DNA from: Hydractinia symbiolongicarpus
Lineage: Eukaryota > Cnidaria > Hydrozoa > Anthoathecata > Hydractiniidae
Length of the DNA stretch: 64,000 nucleotides
Direction: 5' to 3'
Assembly: GCF_029227915.1 (NCBI RefSeq)
Contig: NC_079889.1
Coordinates: 3,844,001-3,908,000 of the forward strand
Made by a program: the position numbers and the translations under genes. This document shows positions 47,657-59,600 of the stretch, piece by piece; within the stretch, counting starts at the first letter, position 1; each line of letters opens with the position of its first letter. Below the pieces are notes generated by a model, which did no database searches, was not told where the DNA came from, and saw only the letters and a program-made list of their open reading frames with translations.

Positions 47657-50600
47657 GTTAGTTGGAATTACATATATAGCTTATTATTAATACATTTTTG
47701 TGGTTATATATTTACAAAAAAAAGGATCGGGGACATAAAAAACATATTGGAAACAAAAATTGTTTTAGACTAGATTTTTGTACTTATTCTCGTTTTTTTT
47801 TTTTATGAAAAACATACATAGATAAATAATAAAAAAATTGATTCCAATTCCCTTGTGAGGCTATCTACATGAATATGGGGGAAAAGTGACTTATTTGAAA
47901 AATTGGTCGGGGAGGAGTGACTTATTTTTCAAAAGTGACGGAATTTTAACCGGACGAAATTTTCCCCCGACTTTTTAAATAATAAAAAAATAAAAAAATA
48001 AAAAAATAAAAAATTGGCGAAACCAATGTATTGGGAAAGCAGGGCTCTTTCAATGAATTTTTTATACGCGTAACTGGTATTTTCATGAGAAATATAATCG
48101 TCTATTTTTGCGACACAACCGTTTAACTAGGTCAAACTCACAAAAAAATCTAAAAAAAAGAGAACTAACAGATCTGAATTTTAAAACTTTGTTTCGACAT
48201 TAGCAACTTATTTCTACTCAATCTTTCTTCAACTGCAACACTAATCAAGTATGGTAAGGGTTAGCTTTTAAATGTTTTACTTTTTTCCATTTATAAATAA
48301 ATCTTAGCGTAATATCTAACGAAAAACTTTATTTTTTAGTGAAGTGTGGAACCTTTCCTACTGCCACACCAGTCGTCACAACTTCGCCTGCACCGACAAC
48401 GACTCCGCCACCACCAACAACGACAACCACTACATCAACAACCACGACAACTACAATGACAACTACAACGACAACAACAAGGACGACGACAACAACGACA
48501 ACAACAACTTCATTACCAACAACAAGTGAGTAAGTTGTAGCATTACTAAACTTTTCAGTCCTATGTTTACGCTATCGCTAAGTTACAAATTAAAATATGA
48601 CTGATCTTGTGCTTATTTGGTCAATTTGAATTCAGGGTGTTTTTTGAGTAATTAATTTGAGTTTATCCTGAGTTGGGAATTTCCTCTAAGGTAGTTGATT
48701 ACCGTTATGCTTTTGCATGTGAGAAATTCAATTTTGATAATATTAAGAAAGCTTTAGGTTACATAATTGCAAGCAAAAGTCCATTGGATGGATTCGAATG
48801 ACTTAAATATATTGCGCATCTTAATAATTTAATAAGTGGGCCAGAAGAAGCTGGGGTGGGGTGGGGGACATGCAGAAATATTTTAAGATTAATGTTCTCC
48901 GTGGTGACAATTTAAATTCCTTTAATAAATTTCAGCTCCAAGTCCATGGTTTGAATGGAGTGAGTGGTCACAATGTAGCACAGCATGTGGTGATGGTGAA
49001 GCGCATCGCCATCGAGATTGCAAATTGCAGTCTGTGTGTCAAACAGTAGAAGAGGAGGAAGAAAGACACTGCAAAGTAAAGGAATGTACTGGTTTTAAAT
49101 TAGCTCAACCAGGAGATAGCTGTTCGTCTACTTGTATAAAAATTGGTAAACCATTATTAATTTTCTATCTTTTGACTTTTTGATGCTTTGATTAGAACAC
49201 AGTGATAATTACCAGCTTGGGAATTGTAATCTCCATTTTTAAATGTTTAATATGTCGACTTTCCTTTGAAAATAAATAACAAAGTTTCAGAAATTAAAAG
49301 GCCCTTTTTATCAACAAAGGAATAGCAGACGAAACTTTCGTTGAAAAAATATACTATTTCTAATTTTTTTTTTACATTTTTCCCAATTACTGGTGTATGT
49401 GGAACGGCAAAAAGACTTTTACCCTATTTGGGTATTTTCGAATAAATTCCACCCTCTGCATAACTTTGGATAGGCTTTTGTAACTGGTGTCAAATTGGAA
49501 CGCTTATACCTAGTCATGTAAGGAACAAAATGGCATCAATTATCTTTTGCTTGTGTCAGCACTTCTTCTGTGACTTCATCAGAAGCTTAAAATTTGTTCA
49601 AAGTGTCACGATCTGCTTCAGTTGTTTAAAGTTTTCAATAAGCGAAAAAAGCTATTTTCCGGTTTTAACATAATTCGCAAAAAATTGCCCAAACGAGTGA
49701 AATCGAAAAAAATTCTTGATAAACTGAAGTTGTGTTGTGAGTTTTAAGTCCTAACGATTCAAGAGGTAGTTTTGAGAAGATAATGACCAATATCTAAGGT
49801 TCTGAAAGGTATGGGACCTAAAAAGTCGGCATGCAGTTGTGTAATAGATAAATATAAAAAGACACTAAGTATCAGCACCATGTAGCGTAGCAAAAAAGTG
49901 CTATTAAAAAACAAGGGGGAAAGAGTTGAACAACTCTGGTGTATAATTTTAAGTCAATGTTCGAATACATTATTTGTGGGACAAATTTCCTCCTCCCACC
50001 CCCCTTCTTCGAAAGAATTCGTTGCATTTTTCCGACATTATTTTTGCCCAATGAGGAATCGAAGTTACTATTCGCCATCCAAATTGTTATCAACTAACAT
50101 GAAATATTTTTTTAAGAATTTCTTCTAATGATTTGATTGCGCTGTAAATTTCTTAGCTTGTTGCCATTTGTGCACCACCCACCCAATCAGAAGATTAAGC
50201 ATTCACGTTGTGTCTCTTGTTTAGGTTATTTCTGCAGCCCAATTTTGTCTACTGGAAACAGTCTGACTATTTTCGAGAATTATTTCGGTCTAAACTGTAC
50301 AAAAGACATTACCGACAATCAACTATGGACTGAAGAATGGCACCCATCCTACCATGTATCCTCCAGTTTATGTGCAGGCTACGTGTTTCTGCAAGACGGT
50401 TATAAGCCAGAATCGTTCAGTTGCGACATAAAAGGTAATGCGAGGTATGAAAGATTGAAAGATGACATCAGAAGAGTTTGCTTCTGTTTGACTCAAGGTA
50501 AGGCATTTATAGATACCTTAAGGGAATTAATTTTCACGTAAGTTTATCTTCGCGAAATTTGTAAGCTTCTGTCGATTTCCTCTCGCGAAAATTAAATTCC

Positions 50601-53600
50601 CTAAGGCATACAATCATCTGCTTGAGTAAATGAAAAAAATAATATTTTTTTAAGTACTGGATTATAAAGGTATCGGTTTTCGCGGGTATGAAAGTTATTT
50701 TTTTGGTGTATTATTTTCCCGAATTGGCAAGTTCCTATATACAATAATTCTATTTTTATTTATCTATTTTTTTTTTATTTACTATGTTTTTTTAGATGAT
50801 GTTGGTTATACGAACTGGACACCTTGGAGTGAGTGCTCAAAAGAATGCGGAGGAGGAACAAAGAAACGAACGAGAAGATGTGTCAGTACTTGCACAGGGC
50901 TAAGTGAAGAATATCACGAATGCAATACACACCATTGCCCCAGTAAGTTAAATAGTGTCGAAGCTGATGTGTATTAGCGTGCACAAAGTTTTGTCGGTGT
51001 TTAATGTTTTAAAAGGCGAAGGTTTTTACTGCCGCCAATCAGAGCAGACTTCTCTCTGCTTGTATACTGTTGTTAATGTTGCTATTTCTGTGATTTTACA
51101 CAGTTGAAAATGTAATAATTATGATATGTGATGATTACCAGGACAATAAAAAAAATCTAAGGGTATAAAATTTTACGACTTGTGGACAGATCGAGGGTAT
51201 AAAAAGTCGCAATTTTATTACCTCCATATTTAAATATCCACAAAATGTCATTCTCGAACAGAATTTTGTTTTTTGATAACTTCTCAATGTTTTATATTGT
51301 CACCATCAGTGTGTTGTGTAATTCGAAACGCATCTCTTTCCCCTTGATTTAACATTGAATTAACTTCAATCTTAGTACATGGTGGCTATTCCGAATGGAG
51401 CACGTGGACAAATTGTACTGTTCCTTGCGATGGTGGCACAATGCATCGCAGCAGGACGTGCGACAATCCTGCGCCAAAATATCTGGGACGCGATTGCTAC
51501 GGTGAAAACGTGGAATACGAAATGTGCAATGTTGTGTTTTGTAAAGGTATAAGTGTGGAAACACCCTCTTAAATATTTCGATTTTATTCGCGTGAACTTC
51601 TTTGTATCTTCTCTCGTTTTAAATAAGGGTCACTTCACACTTTTACAAACTATTTTCATAAAATATTTATATCGTTTTTGTTTTTTTGTTTTTTGAAAGA
51701 ACACCTTCTTATTCGTCATATAAGCATATACTTTCTTTTTACATTGATCAGTTGATGGGGTATGGACGCCTTGGTCAGAATTTGACATATGTAACAGCCC
51801 ATGTGGGGGAGGAAGACGTATACGGTATCGATTTTGTGAAGATCCTAGACCTCTATATGGAGGTGATAATTGCCGTGGTGGACAGAGCGAAGGATATCCT
51901 TGCAACATGCATGATTGTCCAGGTAACAATAACAATGTTGAATATCTATATATTCCTAAGGTAAACGTTTGTGGTTTATAAGCAAATTCGCAAAAAAAAT
52001 TTCCCGCAAAATATTCCAATAGTTCAAGAAAAAATCATTAAAATTCCTGAAAACCAGTTAATAAAAATAGATGAAAAATTAACTGCGTATTATATCGGAT
52101 GGTGTAAAATTTTATTATGTAAAAAAATAGTTATCAGAATACATATAAACCACGAGCAAGCATATTTCTATTTCATTAACTGCAGATAGTTTTTTCTCAC
52201 AAGACTTCTATTTTTGTTAGACGAAAGTGACCAGAAATGGTTTCTTTTGCAAACACATTCTTCGTTTAGAGCAGGGTATTCGAGCAAAAAATTAGTAGTT
52301 TTGCCATTTTGTGTATACTACAATATGGTGAACCTTCAATACGGTTAACTAAGAGTCTATTAGAGTAATTCCAAAAGAGCAACATGATATTAAACTTCCA
52401 TCCAAATCTTTCCGGCATATTGTTTTAATATTTTCAGTTGTTCTCGTGCATTCAAGGCTGTGTTAATGAACTTTGGAACTAGTAATATGTATGAACCAAC
52501 CTCATAGGTGTGTCAACAGATATTACGGCTTGTTTTCAACACGAAACGTACAAAAGTGACTACGCTGACAAGCAATCTATAGAATTCAACAATTTCCAAG
52601 AGAAGATTGAAGAAAATGTGAAAGGAGTATTCAAGCTGACAATATTCGAACAGTATTCCTTACATGTCATTTTGCTGAGTGTACAAAGGTAACATGCCTC
52701 GTCCTATAGGAGCGCGCGGTTCCCTCCTAGGAGTACGCGGTTCCCTCCTAAGAGCACGCAGTTCCCTCCTAAGAGCACGCAGTTCCCTCCTAAGAGCACG
52801 CGGTTCTCTCCTAATAGCACGCGGTTCCCTAAAAGGTTTGAACGTTTGTATGCTTTTTTCTTCACACCTAAAGCGTCTGAAACCAAAAACCATAATCAAA
52901 ACCAGGAAATCAAGCTACTTTCCAGTGACATATTAACCGAAGATTCATCTAACTATTACACTTTTTTTAAAAAAAATATTTTTTGGAACGTTAGGTCAAA
53001 AATTAAAAATGCAACAAATCCTTGAAAAGGAAGTCTTATATATCGATGTTTTTTTTTTTATAGCTCCAGCCCAGTGGTTGCAACCTTTAGAGTATTTTTT
53101 CAACTCATGAATTCCTCGCAGCTCTCCTTGCTACAAGATGCTATTGAGATATCTGGTAGTATTAACAAGATGATTCTGTGCGAGAATGGAGATTATACTA
53201 TCACATCCAATGACAGTATGTCTTACCTTTTTTTTCACACTATCTCTTCCAATGCAATAAATTTTCCAGTTTTCTCATACTATCTCTTTCAATCAAAATA
53301 CGTGTTCCAGTTTTTCATACTACCTCTTCCAATGAAAATACGTGTTCCAGTTTTTTATACTATTATATCTAACTAATTGTTGCCTGTGGAAAAATCCACG
53401 GGTTCGCCCGTCCATTATATTCACCCGTCGTAACAAAGTGGATAAAGATATATCGCATTTGATATTCGTATTTCCGTAACATCATTTTCCAACTCAGCGG
53501 GGGGTCCATGCAGAGACAGACCAACGACGGCTATTATTATAGGGAATAGCCGTTAACCCGTGGAAAAATCCACGGGGTCGCCCGTCCTTTATATATCGCA

Positions 53601-56600
53601 TTTCCTGTTTCTGTAGCAGGACGCGGTTTTCGCGGACAGACAGACAAAATACGGCTATTATTAAAGAGATTGGTATGTGTGCCATTTTTTAACTTTTTTT
53701 AAGAAGAACTAAAACTGTGAGACTACAGTGGAATAAAACTTAGCTACTTTAAAAGCTGCAAGAAAAATATAATAACTATTCATCTCTGCTAAGCCCTCAA
53801 TTATTTCATATTTCACTTAAATTAATTTGATTCGATTTTGTGCAACTGCTTTTTGATTTCCATTAAACTACTTTGTTGTCGTTTTTTTTCTAATTTTGCT
53901 GCACTATTGAAAAGCCAGACTCGTTCGTTGCTTTTATTTTTTTATGCAGAAACTGTACTGTATGTGAGAAAAATACCCAAGAATGAAAACAGTAACGAAA
54001 TGGATGGCTACGCTATTCCAGATACAACACTTCTTCTATATTCCCTTTTGTTTCAGTTCCTCCAGCACCAACAGGCATTGTTGCAACTGGACGGACGTAT
54101 TCCAGAATCTATGTTGGCTGGGATGCAGTTAACAATAAGAACGTATTGGGATACCTTGTGTTTTACAGAATGGTTTCTCATCCGCAAGACATATTCAAAG
54201 TCAAGCCAGCATTCAATAACTCAGTTGAACTCGTCGGCCTTGAAGCTAAAACAGAGTATATCATGAGAGTAGCAGCATACTCAGACGAAGCAACGGGCAT
54301 TGCAAGTGAAGAAACATTCGCGTCAACACTGGCCACAGGTAACGTAATTGTTTGTGATTGTTTATTCTGTGTCATTGAGCTGGTGTTTACCTCTACTATA
54401 GCTAACGCTTAACATAAGCAGCTGTTTATATAACGGCAGACTCGCTCAACAAACTATGCCGGGTATGTTTAAGCTTGTTTGCAGTTTGTATAAGCAAGAA
54501 ACCTGTCTTGGATAGGCAAGTAAATTGTTAATCGCAGAAGTAATAACAAATAGAAACTGCTTTAGTACCCGAAGCTCCACCATTATATCTTGAACCTTCG
54601 GTATCATCGTCTTTCAATATTTTTGTACAATGGGGACAAGTTGAACTTGGCAAGATGGGTGGCATACCAGTAGGCTACTTCATCCAGTGGAATTCAACCC
54701 GACAGAAAACGTCCAACCACTCAACAGTAGATTATGAAACACGTCAGGCTACTTTAACGGGATTAGAACCCGACACAACGTACGTCATAACTGTTTGCCC
54801 AACAAGTACAACTGGTATGGGACCATGTGCGCGGAATTTGACAAGGACCTTGCCCAGTGGTAAGTCAATCGTTCGTTCTTCTGTCTGTTTGAGTTACATT
54901 TTCAAAAAGACTGGTTAGCTATCCCAGCGAGGGTATTCCATAGAGTCCTAAACTGTATAATAAAAGTGAAAGTCATTTTCATCATATTGATGCAAATAAA
55001 GAAAATTGATACCATCGCCAAAAATAAGCGTTTAAATTTTAACAGAAAACATTAAAGGGGCTGCAAAATGGTCTGTGATTATTGACCTTAGTGATTAACA
55101 CGAAAGTCAAGCTAATATTGGTGATTAAATTTATGAACACAAAGAACAAACACAACATCTAAAATCATCTTAAATATCACATTGCAATATAACTGAAAAT
55201 GACGAAAACGTTCTCTGGGGCGTATTTGATAACCATAAGTTTTTAGATATAAGCACTTTCTATCGCTATTAAATCAAACCTATATTCTATTGCATAATAT
55301 TTATATTTTAGCGCCCACTGCAGCCCCAGGAAACGTTCACTCAAATTGTTCCGGAAGTGCAAACTCTTTGTTTATTATATGGACTTCAATTGACGAGGAG
55401 CATGCTCAAGGTGATTTAAGAGGATACATACTCACGCTTCAATTGTCAACCTTGGGTTATAAGGAAATAATGGACGGACCAATGCAGCATATCGATGTCC
55501 ATCCCAGTGCATCGAGCGTTGAGATTAAGCACCTGCAATATAGTGCGAAATATAAGATTACTATCTATGGATATAATGATGTTGGAGAGGGAGTGGTTTC
55601 CGAACCTTTATATGCAGGTTAGTTAAATAATTTGCCCGTATGAATTGCGGTTTATCTGAGGCTTCAATGTTACTTGTCTTATTTTTGGTGATTTGTGTTT
55701 GATTTTCGCCAGCGAAGGCGGAATCTTTAAAATCGCCTGAGAAGATAGATAGAGAGATAGAGAGAATAGAGACAGCGCAGATAGGCTGGACGCCCGAAAC
55801 TTATCCAGGCTAAAGCCTAAATCCTCGTTTTGAAAGATTTTTTTTTGAGAACGAGGCTAAAGTGAGTTTTAAGCTAATAAGAATCCTAACAGTGCAACAA
55901 ATTGTTTTATTATGCAATGAACAATACTTTATTTTAAGTTGATATGCTATCGAAAGTTAAAGCTCGTGCAGTGTAGCATAATGAAGATCGTTTTATAATG
56001 CGCCATCTCTGATGTCACGTTTCCCTTTAATAATTTAATTTAATAAAATTTTACTATTTTTTAAATAAAATTTTTTTTTTAATTGTATAGCGGCTAAAGC
56101 ACAAAAGGAATTAATAATAAAAAAATAAAAATGATTAAAAAAAATTATCATCCCGGATCTTGGTCAAAAATTGTGACGCACTTTTCTTCTTTATACGATG
56201 TTTAAAACACAAGTCATATCACTTAATACACACGTCATATCACTTAATACACACGTCATATCACTTAAAACACACGTCATATTACTTAATACACACGTCA
56301 TATTACTTAATACACACGTCATATCACTTAATGCACACGGCATATCACTTAATACACACGTCATATTTTTAGAAACATGCCGTTGTCCTGAAACTATATT
56401 TGGAAATTATGCGTTGCTCCTTCCGTATATTTATCGTGACGAAACAGGGAAGTTAGCTGGTGTTTTTCCTTCTATTTTGGAGCAAGTAATTCGTGGTGTG
56501 TGTGGTGTGTGCTGCTTAAAAGACAGAACGTTCTATACTACTATTAATTTAGAGACAACAGGTTGGTTCTGCATTTTATTTTATTTTTAATACACAAAAG

Positions 56601-59600
56601 CGAAAAATTTGCGCAAGCTCATTAGGAGTAGTGATGTAGTGCATGCAAGTCTGGTGACGGTTTTTAGTTTTTTATTATTATTAGCCTTCTTGTGTTATGC
56701 ATGCAAATTATATTTTTCCAGGTAAGTCAAGTTTCTCAGAAAAAGGAAGCTTTCCGGAAATGTTAGCGGATGTTGATAACTACACCACTATGACCTTTCC
56801 GGTTCTTGCGAAGAGTGATTTGTCCACATACATTGGTGGATCTTTCGTGCCCTTTGTTGAACATCCCGGTTCTATATTTATCGTCCGAAAGATATCGGTT
56901 GCAGAGCAGGTCGTTGGAATTGCGAAGAACATATTTCGCGTTTGGCCATTTATCATGTTGTTAGTGTTGGTGGTACTCTTCGCTGGTATTATTGTGTGGT
57001 TTGTGGTAAGTGTGTGCATGAATGCAAATTGTTAACCACACCTAACTTAGCAAATTTTTCAATATTATTTCTTCTTCAGACAAAAACCTTCAAAAAAAAC
57101 ACACAAATTGTTGGGATATGGACATGTATGTATACCTGTACACCATTTTACGGCCTCAGTTTCCGTCCGCTTTTTACACACTTGTTTCTACGCAACGCAA
57201 GAATTAGGACAGTTGCGGTTAGTAGGTGAGAGAAGTAGAGTGGAAAAGTAAACATTGATAAAAAATGGGTGTTGCGTGTTGAAGATAACCAACGTTTATA
57301 AAAGGACTGTATATTTTAACCAAAAATAAAGACTTAATATTTACACAGCCACATGACCTCTACTTGGGGGTCAGCGGTCGGTTTAATCCGCAGAATACAC
57401 GTGTCTAAAGACTTCACCGAAGAGCTAGGTTCAAACAGTATAGTGATGTTAATTAAGCGTGTCTAATTGAAATACCAAGAAAACAAGAAAAACACATACA
57501 GAAGCATTCGCCAAGGCTGGCCAATATAATTAGCCATGCTTGAAAGATTTCTTAACATAAGTCTAAATATGCGTATAACAATTATGTTTATAAGAAACTT
57601 ATGTGTCCGTGTACTAATTTAAAAGTAAAACATATGAATGCAAAAATTTTATTTGTCATTTGTTTCTAGTTTTAGTGGCAGCAAAGATTTTTACACTAGG
57701 CTTTGCCAAAACAAAAAGTCAAATTCAGGGTTTGCATATTCCTTATTTCTTTAGGAGCGTACGTTTAACTCAGATATGGACAAGTCTTTTGTAAGAGGTG
57801 TTTGGGACGGAACCTGGCTGGCGTTTATCACCATGGCCACAGTAGGGTAAGTATCCAGGATGTAGACATCAATGTTAAACTTACAAGATTATTTGTGTAC
57901 TGTGCCAGCATTGAAAAAAAGTTAAATATTCTTCAGTCGCAAAACACACCAAATTGTGTCTTGCTGGATCAGTCAAGATGTTTGCCGAAAGAGGATGTGG
58001 TTTCAGTACAACTAGCTTTTTATTTAGTTATGGAGATTTGACATTCGTGACAGTACCTGGCAGAATTTTAGCATTTTTTTGGTCATTTACCAGTTTGATC
58101 ATGACATCATTGCTCGTTGGTACAATTTCAACTTCCCTCTTATCTGCAACAGAGCAGACAAATGATATAATCCTTTACGGAGCATCAGTGAGTTTTTCAA
58201 TAGAGTTTCTAATAGTACTTCTCATGTCACTTATTTTCCTTCCAACAGTCTGCAACGTGCCCAAAGGTTAGCAACAAATCTAAGCTCATTTTAAAGGAAC
58301 AGGTTATGCACGTGACGTAGCATCAACCTAGGTACATAGCAACCTGAACATGCTATGTGCCCAATATTCAGTCCTAAATTTTATACAGCAAAAGCACACG
58401 TCATAGGGTTCACATATTGCATATTGCACAGCATAGGCTAAGCGTTGCTTTATTGTTGCTTATATTCTAAGTATTACCGACCACCAGGTAAACTCTTATT
58501 TCATTTTGCCTTTAATACCTTCATGGTTAAGCTATTCCAATACAGTGTTCAAGCCTAAACAACCATCATTGAACTCTTTCTTTATAGATTGCAGCTGTTG
58601 AAGGGACAAACGAGTACAGAGTTGGGGTAGTGAGAAATGCAAAAGTGAACAAAAGTGAGACTAAACCTTTTCTGTCTATTTGGACAAAAGTTCCAAATGA
58701 CTTTCTTATTTCTATGTAATAACTTGCGTCTTTCTAATAAAAAACAAACAACAAATGATGCTTTTTGCGTGTATAAAGGAAAAATATTCACAAATATTCG
58801 AATTTATCGAAATATTCACAAATATTCGAATTTATCGAAATATTTGCAATAACTGAAGCAGAACCACCACTAACAGAAATTAGTACGCTTAAAGTGAATT
58901 TTTTCTTAGAACAAAATTACACAAGCCTCACAGAGATCCAGCAAGCGTTAGACAAAAGGGAAGTAGAGGGACTGCTAGTGGACGCATTTTCAGCTGGTTC
59001 CAACAAAGACTTTAGTCAGTCCTACATGGAAGCTAAGAACATGCTTTATTACCCGTCATCATACGGTCTCGTTCTGACGGGAGACATGTACAACGCACGT
59101 GACTTTTTCGACAGTTACATAAGAGCCAATCAAATACAGATTTTAAAATTGATTGGTGATAACGCAAAGAGAATGATAGTAAGTAGCGATCTCACTTCCA
59201 TTGCCTACTGATTAAGTGACCAGAACGAAGTTAAACAAGGAGAATTAATGTTTTAAAAACGCGCCAGAATTAAAGTTTTGAAAATCTCGACAGAATTAAC
59301 GTTTTGAAAAGGAGAAGACATGCATTATAGTTTAGACTTTACCGGAAAAGATTTTTTGATATATGCAAATTCGGGTTATCCCGATTTTGAGTTAGAAATG
59401 TTTTTTAAAGAAACTACTAGCCAAAGTTCAAGGAATTGAGGATAACCATCCGAGGTAAAATCAATTTATCCGTTAATAAGTCTTTAGACATTAATTCTTG
59501 CGTGCTTTTTTTCTGTAATAGTAATTCTGGCGCGTTGTTTGAAACGTCAAATCTGACGCATTTTTCAAAACTTTAATTCAAGCGCGTTTATTTAGCGCTT

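Larger units (their letters stand above)
48936..51922 (+). other. Four TSP1 domains of the receptor, with Cys module copy 2 inside
   Basis: TSP1 exons 48936-49145, 50796-50942, 51376-51546 and 51752-51922, each phase 1-1. Motifs: WFEWSEWSQC, WTPWSECSKECGGG, WSTWTNCTVPCDGG and WTPWSEFDICNSPCGGG. The WxxW tryptophans are potential C-mannosylation sites and the following Arg-rich strands (for example TKKRTRRC) fit the TSP1 fold. Exon 50225-50497, between the first and second TSP1, encodes the second unrecognised Cys module (W-H-P-S-Y-H-V, then L-C-A-G-Y-V-F). Confidence 0.88.

Noticed and set aside
47473-47661. Reading the exon at 47522 as starting at the open frame's first ATG-like codon
   Set aside because: The segment before 47522 ends in a good acceptor (CACTGTTTAG), and the phase from the previous exon fits only a start at 47522.
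52679-52936. 85-codon + and 79-codon - repetitive Arg/Leu/Ser frames
   Set aside because: They are translations of the 21-bp minisatellite, open only because 21 is a multiple of three.
56160-56590. Long frames across the 21-bp satellite
   Set aside because: The N-terminal parts are repeat translation; only the segment from 56373 is a real exon, fixed by its acceptor and by phase.
57755-58187. Interpreting the pore as a voltage-gated potassium channel (Kv) gene
   Set aside because: There is no S1-S4 voltage sensor or S4 arginine repeat; the pore is flanked by S1/M1 and by M3/S2/M4 segments with iGluR-like order and an iGluR-like M3.
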